A stretch of 64,000 bases of DNA. It comes from Eutypella sp. D-1 (lineage: Eukaryota > Ascomycota > Sordariomycetes > Xylariales > Diatrypaceae). The position numbers were made by a program, and so were the translations under genes. Under the pieces are notes generated by a model, which did not search any database, was not told where the DNA came from, and was given only the letters and a program-made list of their open reading frames with translations. The stretch spans positions 2,046,001-2,110,000 of the forward strand of contig JAJTTP010000005.1 of assembly GCA_023313575.1 (NCBI GenBank). The letters run 5' to 3'. Below are positions 1 through 9,619 of the stretch, piece by piece (the first letter of the stretch is position 1; each line of letters opens with the position of its first letter).

Positions 1-1011
1 CTTTCCTCCTGAACAATCTTGATCCGCCACCTTTAGCACGTCTAACCGAGGTTTTAGGTGGAAATCAATGCTCGAAAAATCCGAATCACTTTCCATCCAA
101 GTCTGAAAACGGCGAAGACGAGTCCTATCTCATCAAGTCCTCGAGTTTAAACAAGTGGCAAGTTAGATTAGGCATGCCGCGACCTTACGTACATACCTTG
201 AACCACCTGGATAAATCCATATCCGCCCGCTTCATCGTCCTATGAAGGGAAGAAAAGAAGAAGCAGCCGCCCCAGGGATGGGATGAGAGGGGGGGGAGCA
301 TAGCATCGCATATAATGAACGGGCCCCTTCGTGGGCGTAATAAGCGGCGAAACCTACGTTGTTTGTTTGCTACCTGGTATGAAGCCCTGGTTAATTTGCG
401 ACCTCCGGGTAGCAAACAACTTTCTCCCCCAGATTATGGCCAAGGCCAAGGCCGACAAACGCATACATGTATGTATGTAGACAAGCAATGGGGTACCCAC
501 ATGCCTCTCATCTTTCAAGTTAATGTAGCCAGCCAGACAGCCAGTCTGGACAAACCACCTGGCTGAACATACGAGTAGGAGAGAAAGTTAATAAGTAGGT
601 TGGTTGGTTGGATGCCGGACGGGATCTATGTAGGCAAGCATATTATTACATAAACAAACTAAGAAGTTGGGTGGTGTTTTAGCAAACACTAACCCCGGGC
701 AAGAGAGCTTTGGCTTTTTGCTACGTAGGCGATAAGGCGATATAAATGCATTCCAATGTACGTGGCCAATATGCATTCACTTTGCTGAACTCACTATACA
801 TAAATATTTACCATTTAACTTCACCTTTCCGCTTCGCGTCTCAGTCTTAAACTGATCCAATCTAATCTCCCCAGAAAGCCGCCCCGCCGATTTCGGAGAT
901 CGAGCTTGGTATATCTTGGCCCTAGATACCTACTTATAAGGAGCCGAACCTTGAGTTAAAACAAGCTTCATCCCATCTTCACACGTTGTCATTGTTGAGA
1001 TCCTAGTCACC
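1..1011. other. Upstream intergenic region
   Basis: No gene is recognised here; the short open frames show no family motif and no splice pattern. The last 100 bases hold the likely core promoter of the amidohydrolase gene. Direct short repeats such as GGTTGGTTGG near 600 are present but nothing longer was seen. Confidence 0.5.
934..940 (+). promoter_or_regulatory. Possible TATA element of the amidohydrolase gene
   Basis: TTATAAG lies 72 bases before the ATG at 1012, at a plausible distance for a fungal core promoter. This is a motif match only; the transcription start is unknown. Confidence 0.25.
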
Positions 1012-2610
1012 ATGAGTGGAGGCGCCAAGGACGCGGCCAAGCCGCTGCGGGAATCAGTGGAGGTGGAGGAGATCACGATCCACACGTCGTCGCTCTTCGA
1101 CTCCAAGAACAAGTGCTTCGTGAAGGATGTCACGCTCGTGATCGACGGCGAGTCAGGCCTCATCACCAAGGTGTACAAGCGCGAAACCGGCGACAGCAAC
1201 GGCGACAAGCTGACCCTACTCTCGTCCTACACGCCCCCTCCCGGTCCCCAGGAGGAAGATGGAGACGATGATAGTACCACGGCCAAAATCACCAAAAAGA
1301 CGGTGGACCTGCGGGGTCTGACGGTGCTCCCGGGACTGGTGGACGCGCACGCGCACGTGTTCCTGCACGATGAGGCGCCGTCGGTGCACCAGATGCGAGA
1401 CGAGAGCGTCGTTGAGCGGGTGGTGCGGGCGGTGAACCACGCGCGCGCGGCCCTCGACGCCGGCTTTACTACGTACCGGGACCTGGGTACCGAGGGGCTC
1501 GGCGACGCTGACGCCCGCCTCCGCGACACCATCAACCGGGGCCTGACCGCCGGCCCCCGCATGTTTGTCGCCACCGAGTGTATTGCCTCCAGCGCCGGCT
1601 ACGAGATCCGCCGTGAGAACGGCGATAACCCCGGCACCGGCCTCTGCGTCCCCCGCGTCTCCGACCCCGCAGACGGCGTGAACGGTGTGCGCGCTGCCGT
1701 GCGCAGACGCTGTGAGTTCGAGAACATTTCCCTCCACTTCATCGGCTTCTTCGTTCTAGATCATACATACCCTGCCATCTTCCTATAATGGAGAGGCCGC
1801 AAAGAAGGGTAGCACCTTTATAGACACTTATCTCGAGCGCATGTGACAGAGCGAGTACGGGCTAATGAGACATTCGAACCGTTAGTGGGTGCCGGCGCGG
1901 ACATCGTCAAGTTCTACGCGGACTACCGCAAGCGGGCGTTGCGGTTCCCGGAGCAGAACTGGAAAGGAGGACGAGCGATCCAGTTCCCGCCGCAGACGGA
2001 CCCGTTCAACAACGAGCGCAACCCGAACACGCTGCTCTTCACGCAGGAGGAGATGGACGCGATGGTGGCGGAGGCGCGGGCGTCGGGTAGCCCGGTATCA
2101 GCGCACGCGCAGAGCCCGCGGGCTGTGGTCATGGCGGCGCGGGCGGGCGTGACGACCATCGAGCACGGGTACATACCCTCTGAGGAGGCGCGGCGCGCAA
2201 TGAAAGAGAACGACGTTATTTTCGTGCCCACGCTCTGCGTCTACGAGATTTACCTGCCGCGTGCGCACCTGCGGGCTGTCCTCAACCACGTGCGCGCCGC
2301 CTTCAACGAGGGCGTCCGCATCGCAGCCGGTGGTGACACTGGAACCTTCGCCCACGGCGAGAACGCGCGCGAGCTCGAGCTCCTTGCCTGCGCTGGCCTG
2401 CCGGTCCCCGACATCCTGCAGGCCGCCACCCTCCGCGGCTGGGAGGCCTGCGGAGGTGATTTGTGCGGTCGTCGCTTCGGCTTCCTCGAAGCTGGCTGCG
2501 CTGCCGACGTCATCGCTGTCGAGGGCGATTTCTCCGTCGACCTCGCCGCTATCCGCAAGGTCCGGTTCGTCATGAAGGACGGCGTCGTCTATAAGGACGA
2601 GCGTGAATGA
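1012..2610 (+). CDS. Metal-dependent amidohydrolase (imidazolonepropionase/prolidase-like)
   Basis: Two exons, 1012-1711 and 1886-2610, join across a 174-nt phase-1 intron (donor GTGAGT, branch GCTAAT, acceptor TTAG) to give 474 residues. The metal-site pattern of the amidohydrolase superfamily is complete: HAH at 113-115, a lysine in DIVKFYADY at 242 that would be the carbamylated bridging ligand, His307 in SAHAQS, His327 in EHG and Asp384 in GGDTG. The Lys-bridged binuclear zinc site is typical of the Xaa-Pro dipeptidase/imidazolonepropionase-like branch. No signal peptide is apparent, so it is probably cytosolic. It likely hydrolyses a cyclic amide or C-N bond, but the substrate cannot be read from sequence. 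An acidic insert (EEDGDDD, about 81-87) sits before the barrel. The second-exon fragment alone would lack half the metal site, so the join is needed. Confidence 0.88.
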
Positions 2611-4702
2611 GCATGAAAACCATGACATTTTCTCTACCAAGCATCTACGAGCATGAAGGAGGATCTGGGACGTTGGGTGGTGTTCGGTTTCGGTGTCCAG
2701 CAATAGAGCAATAGATGCGATGGGGTTTAGATGCGCTTCATAGACGTTACCCTGGTGGATTGGGGCAACTCATTGCGGTGTCTCAGGTCTTAGACATGAG
2801 ATATAGAGATACACCTACACGGCATTCTGCGAGATTTACTGCATGGACCGAATCTTGTTTGATACGTTCGATATGTGTTTGTAACTACTGAAAAAGAATC
2901 GGACGAGTGATATGTGGATGCCGGGAGAGGCAGTTATCCCTTTTGTATTACTCGCACGTGCAGTAGTATCATCGCAGTATCACTTACTGGACTGCTTCGT
3001 CCGTCACCGAACCCTCTAACTCCTTGAGGCTGAGGTTCGAATATGCGGCCAACATGAGCTTGGCCTAGCATGCGAATGACGAAAAAAGGGTGGATAAACA
3101 AACATGGTATCGGGCCCAGGGCGTTGAGAAGGACAACTCTGGGGACAACCTAGGAATAATCGTGATCGTCGTCAAGTAAGCCGTAAAAAATAGCCCAAAA
3201 AGGTCGCAGATCATCCGGTGAAAACAGTTCTACGCAGAATTGGCTCTGGTACCAGTTCGTCCATACACTATTTTAGAAAGATTTCTCTTCATCACGACGG
3301 GATATATAAACGCTTAATCAAGTGTTTACAAATATAAGTTGAACAGTAAGGAACACTAAGAAGAACTGTAGATATTTACTGTGAAAGAATCACGGACCAA
3401 TCCACTACCGGTCGACCCCTGCTTATTCCAGGTCCCACTCCTGTCTCCTGTCCGTCCACTCGGGCGTGCCCTGCCTTTCTTTTTATTTTAATTATGACGC
3501 TAAGAAGTTATGGAAGTCTCCGGCCGGCTGCTTCCCTCTCGGAATCTGTAACAGCGAACCAAACCGACCCAGCCAGCCCAGTCGCGACTGACACCTGTAA
3601 ATCAGCCTGTTCATCTGACACAGGCGTAAACGAAGCTGGCAAGCACGACACCCGCAAGACCCGCTTGTAAGGCAAGAAATCGTATTAGGAACGCTCTTGC
3701 CGTCCTTCCCTCCCTTCTAGCCCATCTTCTCCTACGTCCATGTTCCCTTCCCCTTTCCCCCTTCTCTCTCCCTCTTTCTCCCCCGAAGCCCCCCCTACCT
3801 TCTTAGTCCTACCCAGTCTTTATTCTTGTACATACCTAGTACAGAGGGGAGGGGAGGGGGGAAGATGGCTCGAGCGTAACGCGTCTGCCGGCCTTTCTTA
3901 CATGAGAGAATGTTAAAAAGGGTTTCTAAGCAGAAACCACCAAAAACCACCCACAGAGAGCCAGACTAGGGGGCCCGGAAGGATCGATCGTTCCTTTACC
4001 GGTCGACAACCGAACCTGCCCAGGTGTTGAATTACCATGAATATTATTATGTACAATACATACATAGTACATGCCTACGTACGAAGTACATAATGAGGAG
4101 CATTATGAGAAACATTATGAGGAATTTCATGCCATCCCCGTACCTGACACCACCTACCTCTTAAGTCGTTTCCAGGTAGGTACTTAGAGGCTAAAGGCTA
4201 CCTAGGAGGTAGATGAGGTACACAACTTCGTATCCCATCCTATATCCCCCAACCTTGGGAAGTACCCGACCCGACCTCTAAGAAAGTGGTCACTTGGGTA
4301 TTCTCTCGCCTCTTTCGAAATGAGCGCCCACCACCCACCCCTGCCTTCCATGTCTGCTTTCCCCGTTTTCCCCGTCCACCCCCCGTATCCCACAGCCCAA
4401 GTCCCCGTGGTGCAGTGGTGCAGTGGTGCAGAGCTGTCGCGATAGTCCATGCGTGATTGGATGTGATTGGTCGATCCCTTAGGAGAACCTCCTGTTTACC
4501 TGTAACCCTTCGTCGAACCTCCATCTGACTTTCCCCCATCGTCTTTCTCATCCGTTTCTTCATCCTAAAAGTATTATTTATACCGCTCCTACTCGTGACT
4601 AAGTGCGGTCGCCAACTACCTGCGACTGAGTTTTGGCTTTTAGAATTGTAGTTTTCGTTACAACCTTCCCCCCCCTTTATTTCACGTCCCGTAAACGTCA
4701 AT
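2611..4702. other. Intergenic region, 2.1 kb
   Basis: No gene is recognised. Pyrimidine-rich stretches at about 3700-3800 and 4330-4400 could belong to the promoter of the peroxiredoxin gene. A short triple repeat of GTGCAGTGGT-type sequence occurs near 4410-4430. The longest open frames are on the minus strand and show no family features. Confidence 0.45.
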
Positions 4703-5600
4703 ATGCCCCCAGTACTGCGGAAGCGCAAGGCACCCGCGCCTCCCCCGGCGCCGGCGCCCAAGAAGCAACCCAAGACTGCTAAGGCGGCCACCAAGGTCAA
4801 GGAGGCGGTCAAGGAAAAGCCTGCCAAATCTGAGAAGCCCAATGGCTCGTCTAAGCCCGCTAAGCCCGTTGTCGGCGACACCATCACGCTTGAGGGCTTC
4901 GGCGGCGAGGTCGAGACGAACGATGGCACCAAGACTACCTTGAAGTCACTTCTCGACGAGAGCAAGTCCGGTGTTGTCCTATTCGTATATCCCAAGGCGT
5001 CCACTCCCGGCTGTAAGCATAAACCCAAATCCGCGTTGATATGTTACATGTATATGTATATATACACACATCCATATATAGACTTATAAGCCCTCTAGAG
5101 TTATTGACTCAACTAACCTTACAATAACCCATGTAGGCACGAACCAGGTCTGCCTCTTCCGAGACAACTACGAGTCCCTGACCGCCGGCGGTCTCGCCAT
5201 CTACGGCCTCTCGACGGACTCGCCCAAGGCCAACACTACCTTCAAGCAGAAGCAGAACCTACCGTACGCGCTGCTGTGCGACCCCCAGGCGACCCTGATT
5301 GAGGCCATCGGCCTCAAGAAGGCCCCCAAGGGCTCCACGCGCGGCGTCTTCGCCGTGGACAAGGCCGGCAAGGTCCTGGTCGCCGAGCCCGGCGGCCCCG
5401 CCGCTACCCTTGAGGCCGTCAAGAAACTCCTCGACTCCGACGACGCGGCGGATAAGGAGGACGACAAGGAGGCGGCGGCGGCGGCGACCGAATCAACCGA
5501 GGAAGCCAAGCCGACTAACGGGGAGGCGGCCACGGAGAAAAAAGACGAGGCTCAAGACGAAGAGAAGACAGAGGATGAGCCCGAGAAAAAGTCGGAATAA
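4703..5600 (+). CDS. Nuclear thiol peroxidase, Dot5/BCP-type peroxiredoxin
   Basis: Exons 4703-5012 and 5137-5600 flank a 124-nt phase-1 intron (GTAAGC, branch AACTAAC, TAG) and encode 257 residues. The intron splits the peroxidatic cysteine codon, so splicing restores the diagnostic TPGCTNQVC motif: Cys104 would be the peroxidatic and Cys109 the resolving residue, as in BCP/PrxQ enzymes. The fold continues through LAIYGLSTDSP and ALLCDP. These enzymes reduce hydroperoxides with thioredoxin. An N-terminal Lys/Pro/Ala-rich tail of about 55 residues (MPPVLRKRKAP...) resembles the nuclear-targeting extension of yeast Dot5, while the C-terminus (about 185-257) is a long Glu/Asp/Lys tail predicted to be disordered. 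The tail lengths make it longer than bare BCP (about 155 residues). Nuclear location is inferred. Confidence 0.9.
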
Positions 5601-5682
5601 ACGCTCAACTACGCGTTCGGGTAATAGAGAATTTGGGCGTATATACTACTGTTTTCTCCGTCTCTCCTTTTCTCTTGTCTTG

Positions 5683-5711
<29 letters not shown>
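5683..5711 (+). repeat. Poly-T tract, 29 bases
   Basis: An uninterrupted run of T lies about 80 bases after the peroxiredoxin stop codon. It may fall in the 3' UTR or just past it. Its length may be affected by sequencing slippage. Confidence 0.9.
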
Positions 5712-5715
<4 letters not shown>

Positions 5716-6621
5716 GTTCACGGTGCAAGGAGCTCTCGGCAAGGGGTGGGATGGAATCGTGCTGAAACGTCTATAATAGTAACTAGTATACATGTAAAGT
5801 GACGGTCTTGATGGGATTGCGGACAATGATCTTTTTGTCGTTTTTATCTGCTTTTTCTTGTTTCTATCAAGGAGCTATCAAGGAATTGTCTCGATCTTCT
5901 CGTCTTCACCATGAATCTGTACATGTGCATCACCAAGAAAAGTGCAGCAGCCGCCGCGGCGCCGCAAGAGCCGCGGTATAAGGCAACACAGCGCGCATCC
6001 GATGCCTCTTTAAGCGTCATGTAAACGACGAGTATATACGTGGAAGAATAAAGGTTGCGGTTTGATGACAAGTATGTACGAATGCGTGATAATATCTTGA
6101 CTGGGACAATTCTTGTGCCTCTTCGAGACTTGATCATTCACCCCATATACACCTATCTTCTACATGAAAAGACCGCAACTTCTCAACTGGTCTCTCTAGT
6201 ATTGATTTTGATATGTACATAACTTCCAAGGTTCAGGTAAGCTGAGAGAGAGCCCTGAGAGCTCCTACCAAGCCTACCGGTGGACCTGCCTACCTATCAT
6301 TTGCTGCCTTTCATGATGGGCCCACCTATTACCGTCAAAATATGGGGCCGAATTGTACCGGGTACAGTCTAGAAAATGCTCATGAGATACTTTTGATGTG
6401 GGGCCATTGAACCAATCAAAACGCCCTGATTAACTACGGTCATCATTGAATTGAAGCAAGCCGGGCAAAGCGACAGGACCGATCTTCTAATAAATGAAGT
6501 TATATGCGTGCACCTTCCCTTAAAACCACTTTTCTCGATTTCGAAGCTCGGCTCTGTCCCTCCAACTCCACAACGAAACTTGGAACTCCTTCCCCCTCAC
6601 CACCCGGCCCGACACGATACG
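5712..6621. other. Intergenic region between peroxiredoxin and complex I gene
   Basis: No gene is recognised. Open frames here are short and without motifs. The last 100 bases are pyrimidine-rich, as expected just upstream of a constitutive fungal gene. Confidence 0.45.
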
Positions 6622-7732
6622 ATGGCGTCCAAGTTAAGTCCATTACTCCTCAGAACAGCCGCTCGGTCGGCCGCCTCATCGTCATGTCGGACAGCGAGCC
6701 GGCAGCAGCGAACACATAATATCCCACAGATCCGGCGCTTCACGGCCGGCGGCTCCAAGGAGAGCGCCGCTCTCTCCGTGGTACGTTCCTGACGATGACC
6801 CCCATGGTGCGGTGCTGCTGAATTGCGGTGGTGGTCTATTCGGCGTAATCAAGAATTTTTCTTCATTTTTTTATTTTTTATTTATTCAGCACCATTATCA
6901 AGATCAAGCGCATCCCAGCTGACCTCTCCCCTCCCCCCTTCTCTCCCGATAGCACCGAAATACGAGCGACAACAACCCCGACATCCCGTTTAAATTTAAC
7001 GCGACCAACGAGAAGTTGATCGCGGAGATCCTAAAGCGGTATCCGCCGCAGTACAAGAAGGCCGCCGTCATGCCGCTGTTGGACCTCGGCCAGCGCCAGC
7101 ACGGCTTCACCTCCATCAGCGTCATGAACGAGGTCGCTCGCCTGCTCGAGATGCCCCCTGCCCGCGTCTACGAGGTCGCCTCCTTCTATACCATGTACAA
7201 CCGCACCCCCGTCGGCAAGTATCACGTCCAGGTTTGCACCACGGTGAGTTGTCTTTCCACCCCGCTCTGCGATCTCGTCTCACGGACGCCCATAATGCAT
7301 CCCCCCCCCTTTCGGGCTAGGAAGGAGGCTAATGGTACCGGCGATTGCCGCACGAACAAACAGACACCGTGCCAGCTCGGAGGCTGCGGCAGCGACAAGA
7401 TCGTGAGCGCGGTGAAGGAGCAGCTGGGGATCAAGCAGGGGGAGACGACGGCGGACGGGCTCTTCACCTTCATCGAGGTGGAGTGCCTGGGCGCCTGCGT
7501 CAACGCCCCCATGATCCAGATCAACGACGACTACTACGAGGACTTGACCCCCGAGACCACCAAGCAGCTGCTCTCCGCCCTCAAGCAGGCCGCCACCAGC
7601 GCCAACCCCAAGTCCGTCAAGGTTCCCGGCCCCGGCCCGCTCAGCGGCCGCCAGACCTGCGAGAATAGTGCCGGTCAGACCAACCTCAAGGACGAGCCCT
7701 GGGGCATCGAGACCACGAGAGCGGACCTGTAG
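6622..7732 (+). CDS. NADH:ubiquinone oxidoreductase 24-kDa subunit (NDUFV2/NuoE type)
   Basis: Three exons (6622-6780, 6953-7243, 7364-7732) give 272 residues; both introns (172 and 120 nt) are phase 0. The first about 40 residues are rich in Arg, Ser and Ala without acidic residues, as in a mitochondrial presequence. The thioredoxin-like ferredoxin domain carries the [2Fe-2S] ligands Cys148-x4-Cys153 and Cys191-x3-Cys195 (VECLGAC). This subunit forms the N1a cluster of the NADH-oxidising N module of complex I in the inner membrane. [20 protein letters not shown] and LGACVNAPM are highly conserved family blocks. The second intron lies between the first two cluster cysteines; it is 120 nt, a multiple of three, and has no in-frame stop. 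A longer frame begins upstream at 6451, but the ATG at 6622 directly precedes the presequence-like stretch and was chosen. Confidence 0.95.
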
Positions 7733-7963
7733 TTTGCCGGCGCAGGGATGGGCGTTGATTGGAGGTGGGGGGAAGAGGGTATATCTTGCTGGCCTTATAA
7801 CGTAACTAACAATTAGACGATGAAAGAGGCTTGTGTACATAAGGTTTCCGCACTGCAATTGTATCGAACGAATGGAGTTCATGATCATTGCTACTTCTTA
7901 AGCCATGGTATTGCCCTGTCGACCGCGAGTCTCAAGAGTGAATCTATACTACCACTACCACTA

Positions 7964-7982
7964 CCCCCCCCCCCCCCCCCCC
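7964..7982 (+). repeat. Poly-C tract, 19 bases
   Basis: An uninterrupted run of C preceded by CCACTACCACTA. Its exact length is prone to sequencing error. Confidence 0.85.
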
Positions 7983-9049
7983 TTCCTCCAGATAAAGATC
8001 CCCATTCTTCTCTACCGGAGAACCGCGATACGCGCACGCGGAAGGGAGGCTGGCTCGGCCCATGCCACCGCATTTCCATCAGCGCAGCGCAGTGTCCTAC
8101 CCAGCTCATCTCACACTGATGCCGCTAAGGTTGTCTCTAAGCGCGCTCGCTTCGCTTTTGAGCTATGGACTTACCCACGCGAGCTAGTGGCATGATTGTC
8201 GCTATTCTCGCTGCTCGTTCTTATTATGAGGTTAGCCGACAATCTATCTGCTAAGTGGAAAGTGAGAGAGTCCCGGGTACCTCAAGAATCGACATTGGCG
8301 GACGTGTCCCTTGGTATAAATAACACAGAAGGTGGTATATGAGAACTTTGTCCCCCTCGGAGCCCTAGGCCAGGTATGTAGTAAATAGTGACTCCCGGGA
8401 ACATCTATACTGTATTTCCAAATATACCACGAGACTTACTATTCGATTCCCTCCAAAGCTTCCGCAGGCAGGGTTTGTTGTCCACGGTGCCATCCAATGC
8501 CAACCGTCACGGAGACTTTCCATGTAGTGGAAATTTTCCGTGAAGGCCCCGAATACCACACACAACACATCGGCTCTGTTTTCACATGCCTCTCCTGACA
8601 GCCGAGCGAGCAAAATCATTGAGTAAGCCATAACTATTCAGAGTATCATGTTTATAATCACTCATCTGCTTCTGTTCGTCTTGGGCCTATATAATGTGTG
8701 TACTCACACTCACTCGGGACAGAAACTCGGGGACAGACAACCACATGAGCTCCGAGACGGAGCTGAAGATTTCATTATACCAGCCTGCCCCTAACCTGGT
8801 TTGTTTTTTTAGCGGGCGATATAGCTTCTGGGCTCGCTAAATTTGGAAGCTGCAGTTGCTCAAGTGGTGTGGTGCCTTTTAAACGATAGCCTAGCGGGCG
8901 CTGATAAACCCCGCTAAACAGTACTGTATGTATGTACTTTAGTAGGATCTTGCCATGTCAGCCCACTAAAAAGTCATCCATTGGACTTTATAAATATTCC
9001 GTAAGTCCCGACATCCCAGAGTTGATGTATCTCTCGTGTTATATTTTCG

Positions 9050-9310
9050 CAGGTAGGTGCGGATGAATGCCTTACAAGGTACGTAGGTCATTTCATATTA
9101 CATATTATACCTGCGTTGTATATCAGTTCAGTAGAGTATATTGTTAGGTAAGTAAGTAGATAATCAGCTCTAGTCTTAGGTAGGTTACAGTAGACGCCTA
9201 CGTAACCGGGGCCGCCCAGGGATCATTTACAGCCCCTCAATCTTACGTCACCTTAAGGTGCTCTAGGTACCCTCGTAGCCCTCGATAGGTACCTGTAGGC
9301 CGTATCCGGG
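9050..9310. repeat. Stretch dense in TAGGTA/TACCTA motifs
   Basis: Many interspersed copies of AGGTAGGT, GGTACCT and related short motifs occur, for example at 9053, 9078, 9145, 9178 and 9265. They recur in other intergenic parts of the window, notably 24160-24200. Function is unknown. Confidence 0.45.
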
Positions 9311-9398
9311 CGGGTAGCTCTAGAACGTTTAGATTCAGGAACACGAGCTTAAAGGTTCCCATCCAAGGTTACCTACCCTTTCCCACCTACTCCCGCCA

Positions 9399-9446
9399 TT
9401 ACTACTTCTACTACTACTACTACCTACTACTGCTACCTCCTCCTAC
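9399..9446 (+). repeat. CTA-rich microsatellite
   Basis: Imperfect trinucleotide CTA/CTAC repeat in the promoter region of the kelch gene, about 175 bases before its ATG. Confidence 0.7.
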
Positions 9447-9619
9447 TATAACATCCCCTCAAGCCCACGAAGTGCACCTCACCTGTATCTTTTATTTCTT
9501 GAAATCTCTTCTTATACCTTCATACTCCTCTACGCATGACCATTCAATTTCACCTTAAACCTCGATAACCCCCCCCCCCCCCTCTCCTCTCGAGCAACTT
9601 ACTACTTCTGTCATTGATC

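Larger units (their letters stand above)
7733..9619. other. Intergenic region with simple repeats
   Basis: No gene is recognised. It contains a poly-C tract near 7964, a stretch dense in TAGGTA-type motifs (about 9050-9310) and a CTA/CTAC-rich stretch (about 9399-9446) just before the kelch gene. Confidence 0.45.

Noticed and set aside
1216..1737. Long minus-strand open frame (173 codons)
   Set aside because: It is fully antisense to exon 1 of the amidohydrolase and arises from high GC3; its Val/Gly/Ala-rich translation has no family features.
7280..7888. Minus-strand open frame of 202 codons
   Set aside because: Antisense to exon 3 of the complex I subunit gene; translation is low-complexity and without motifs.
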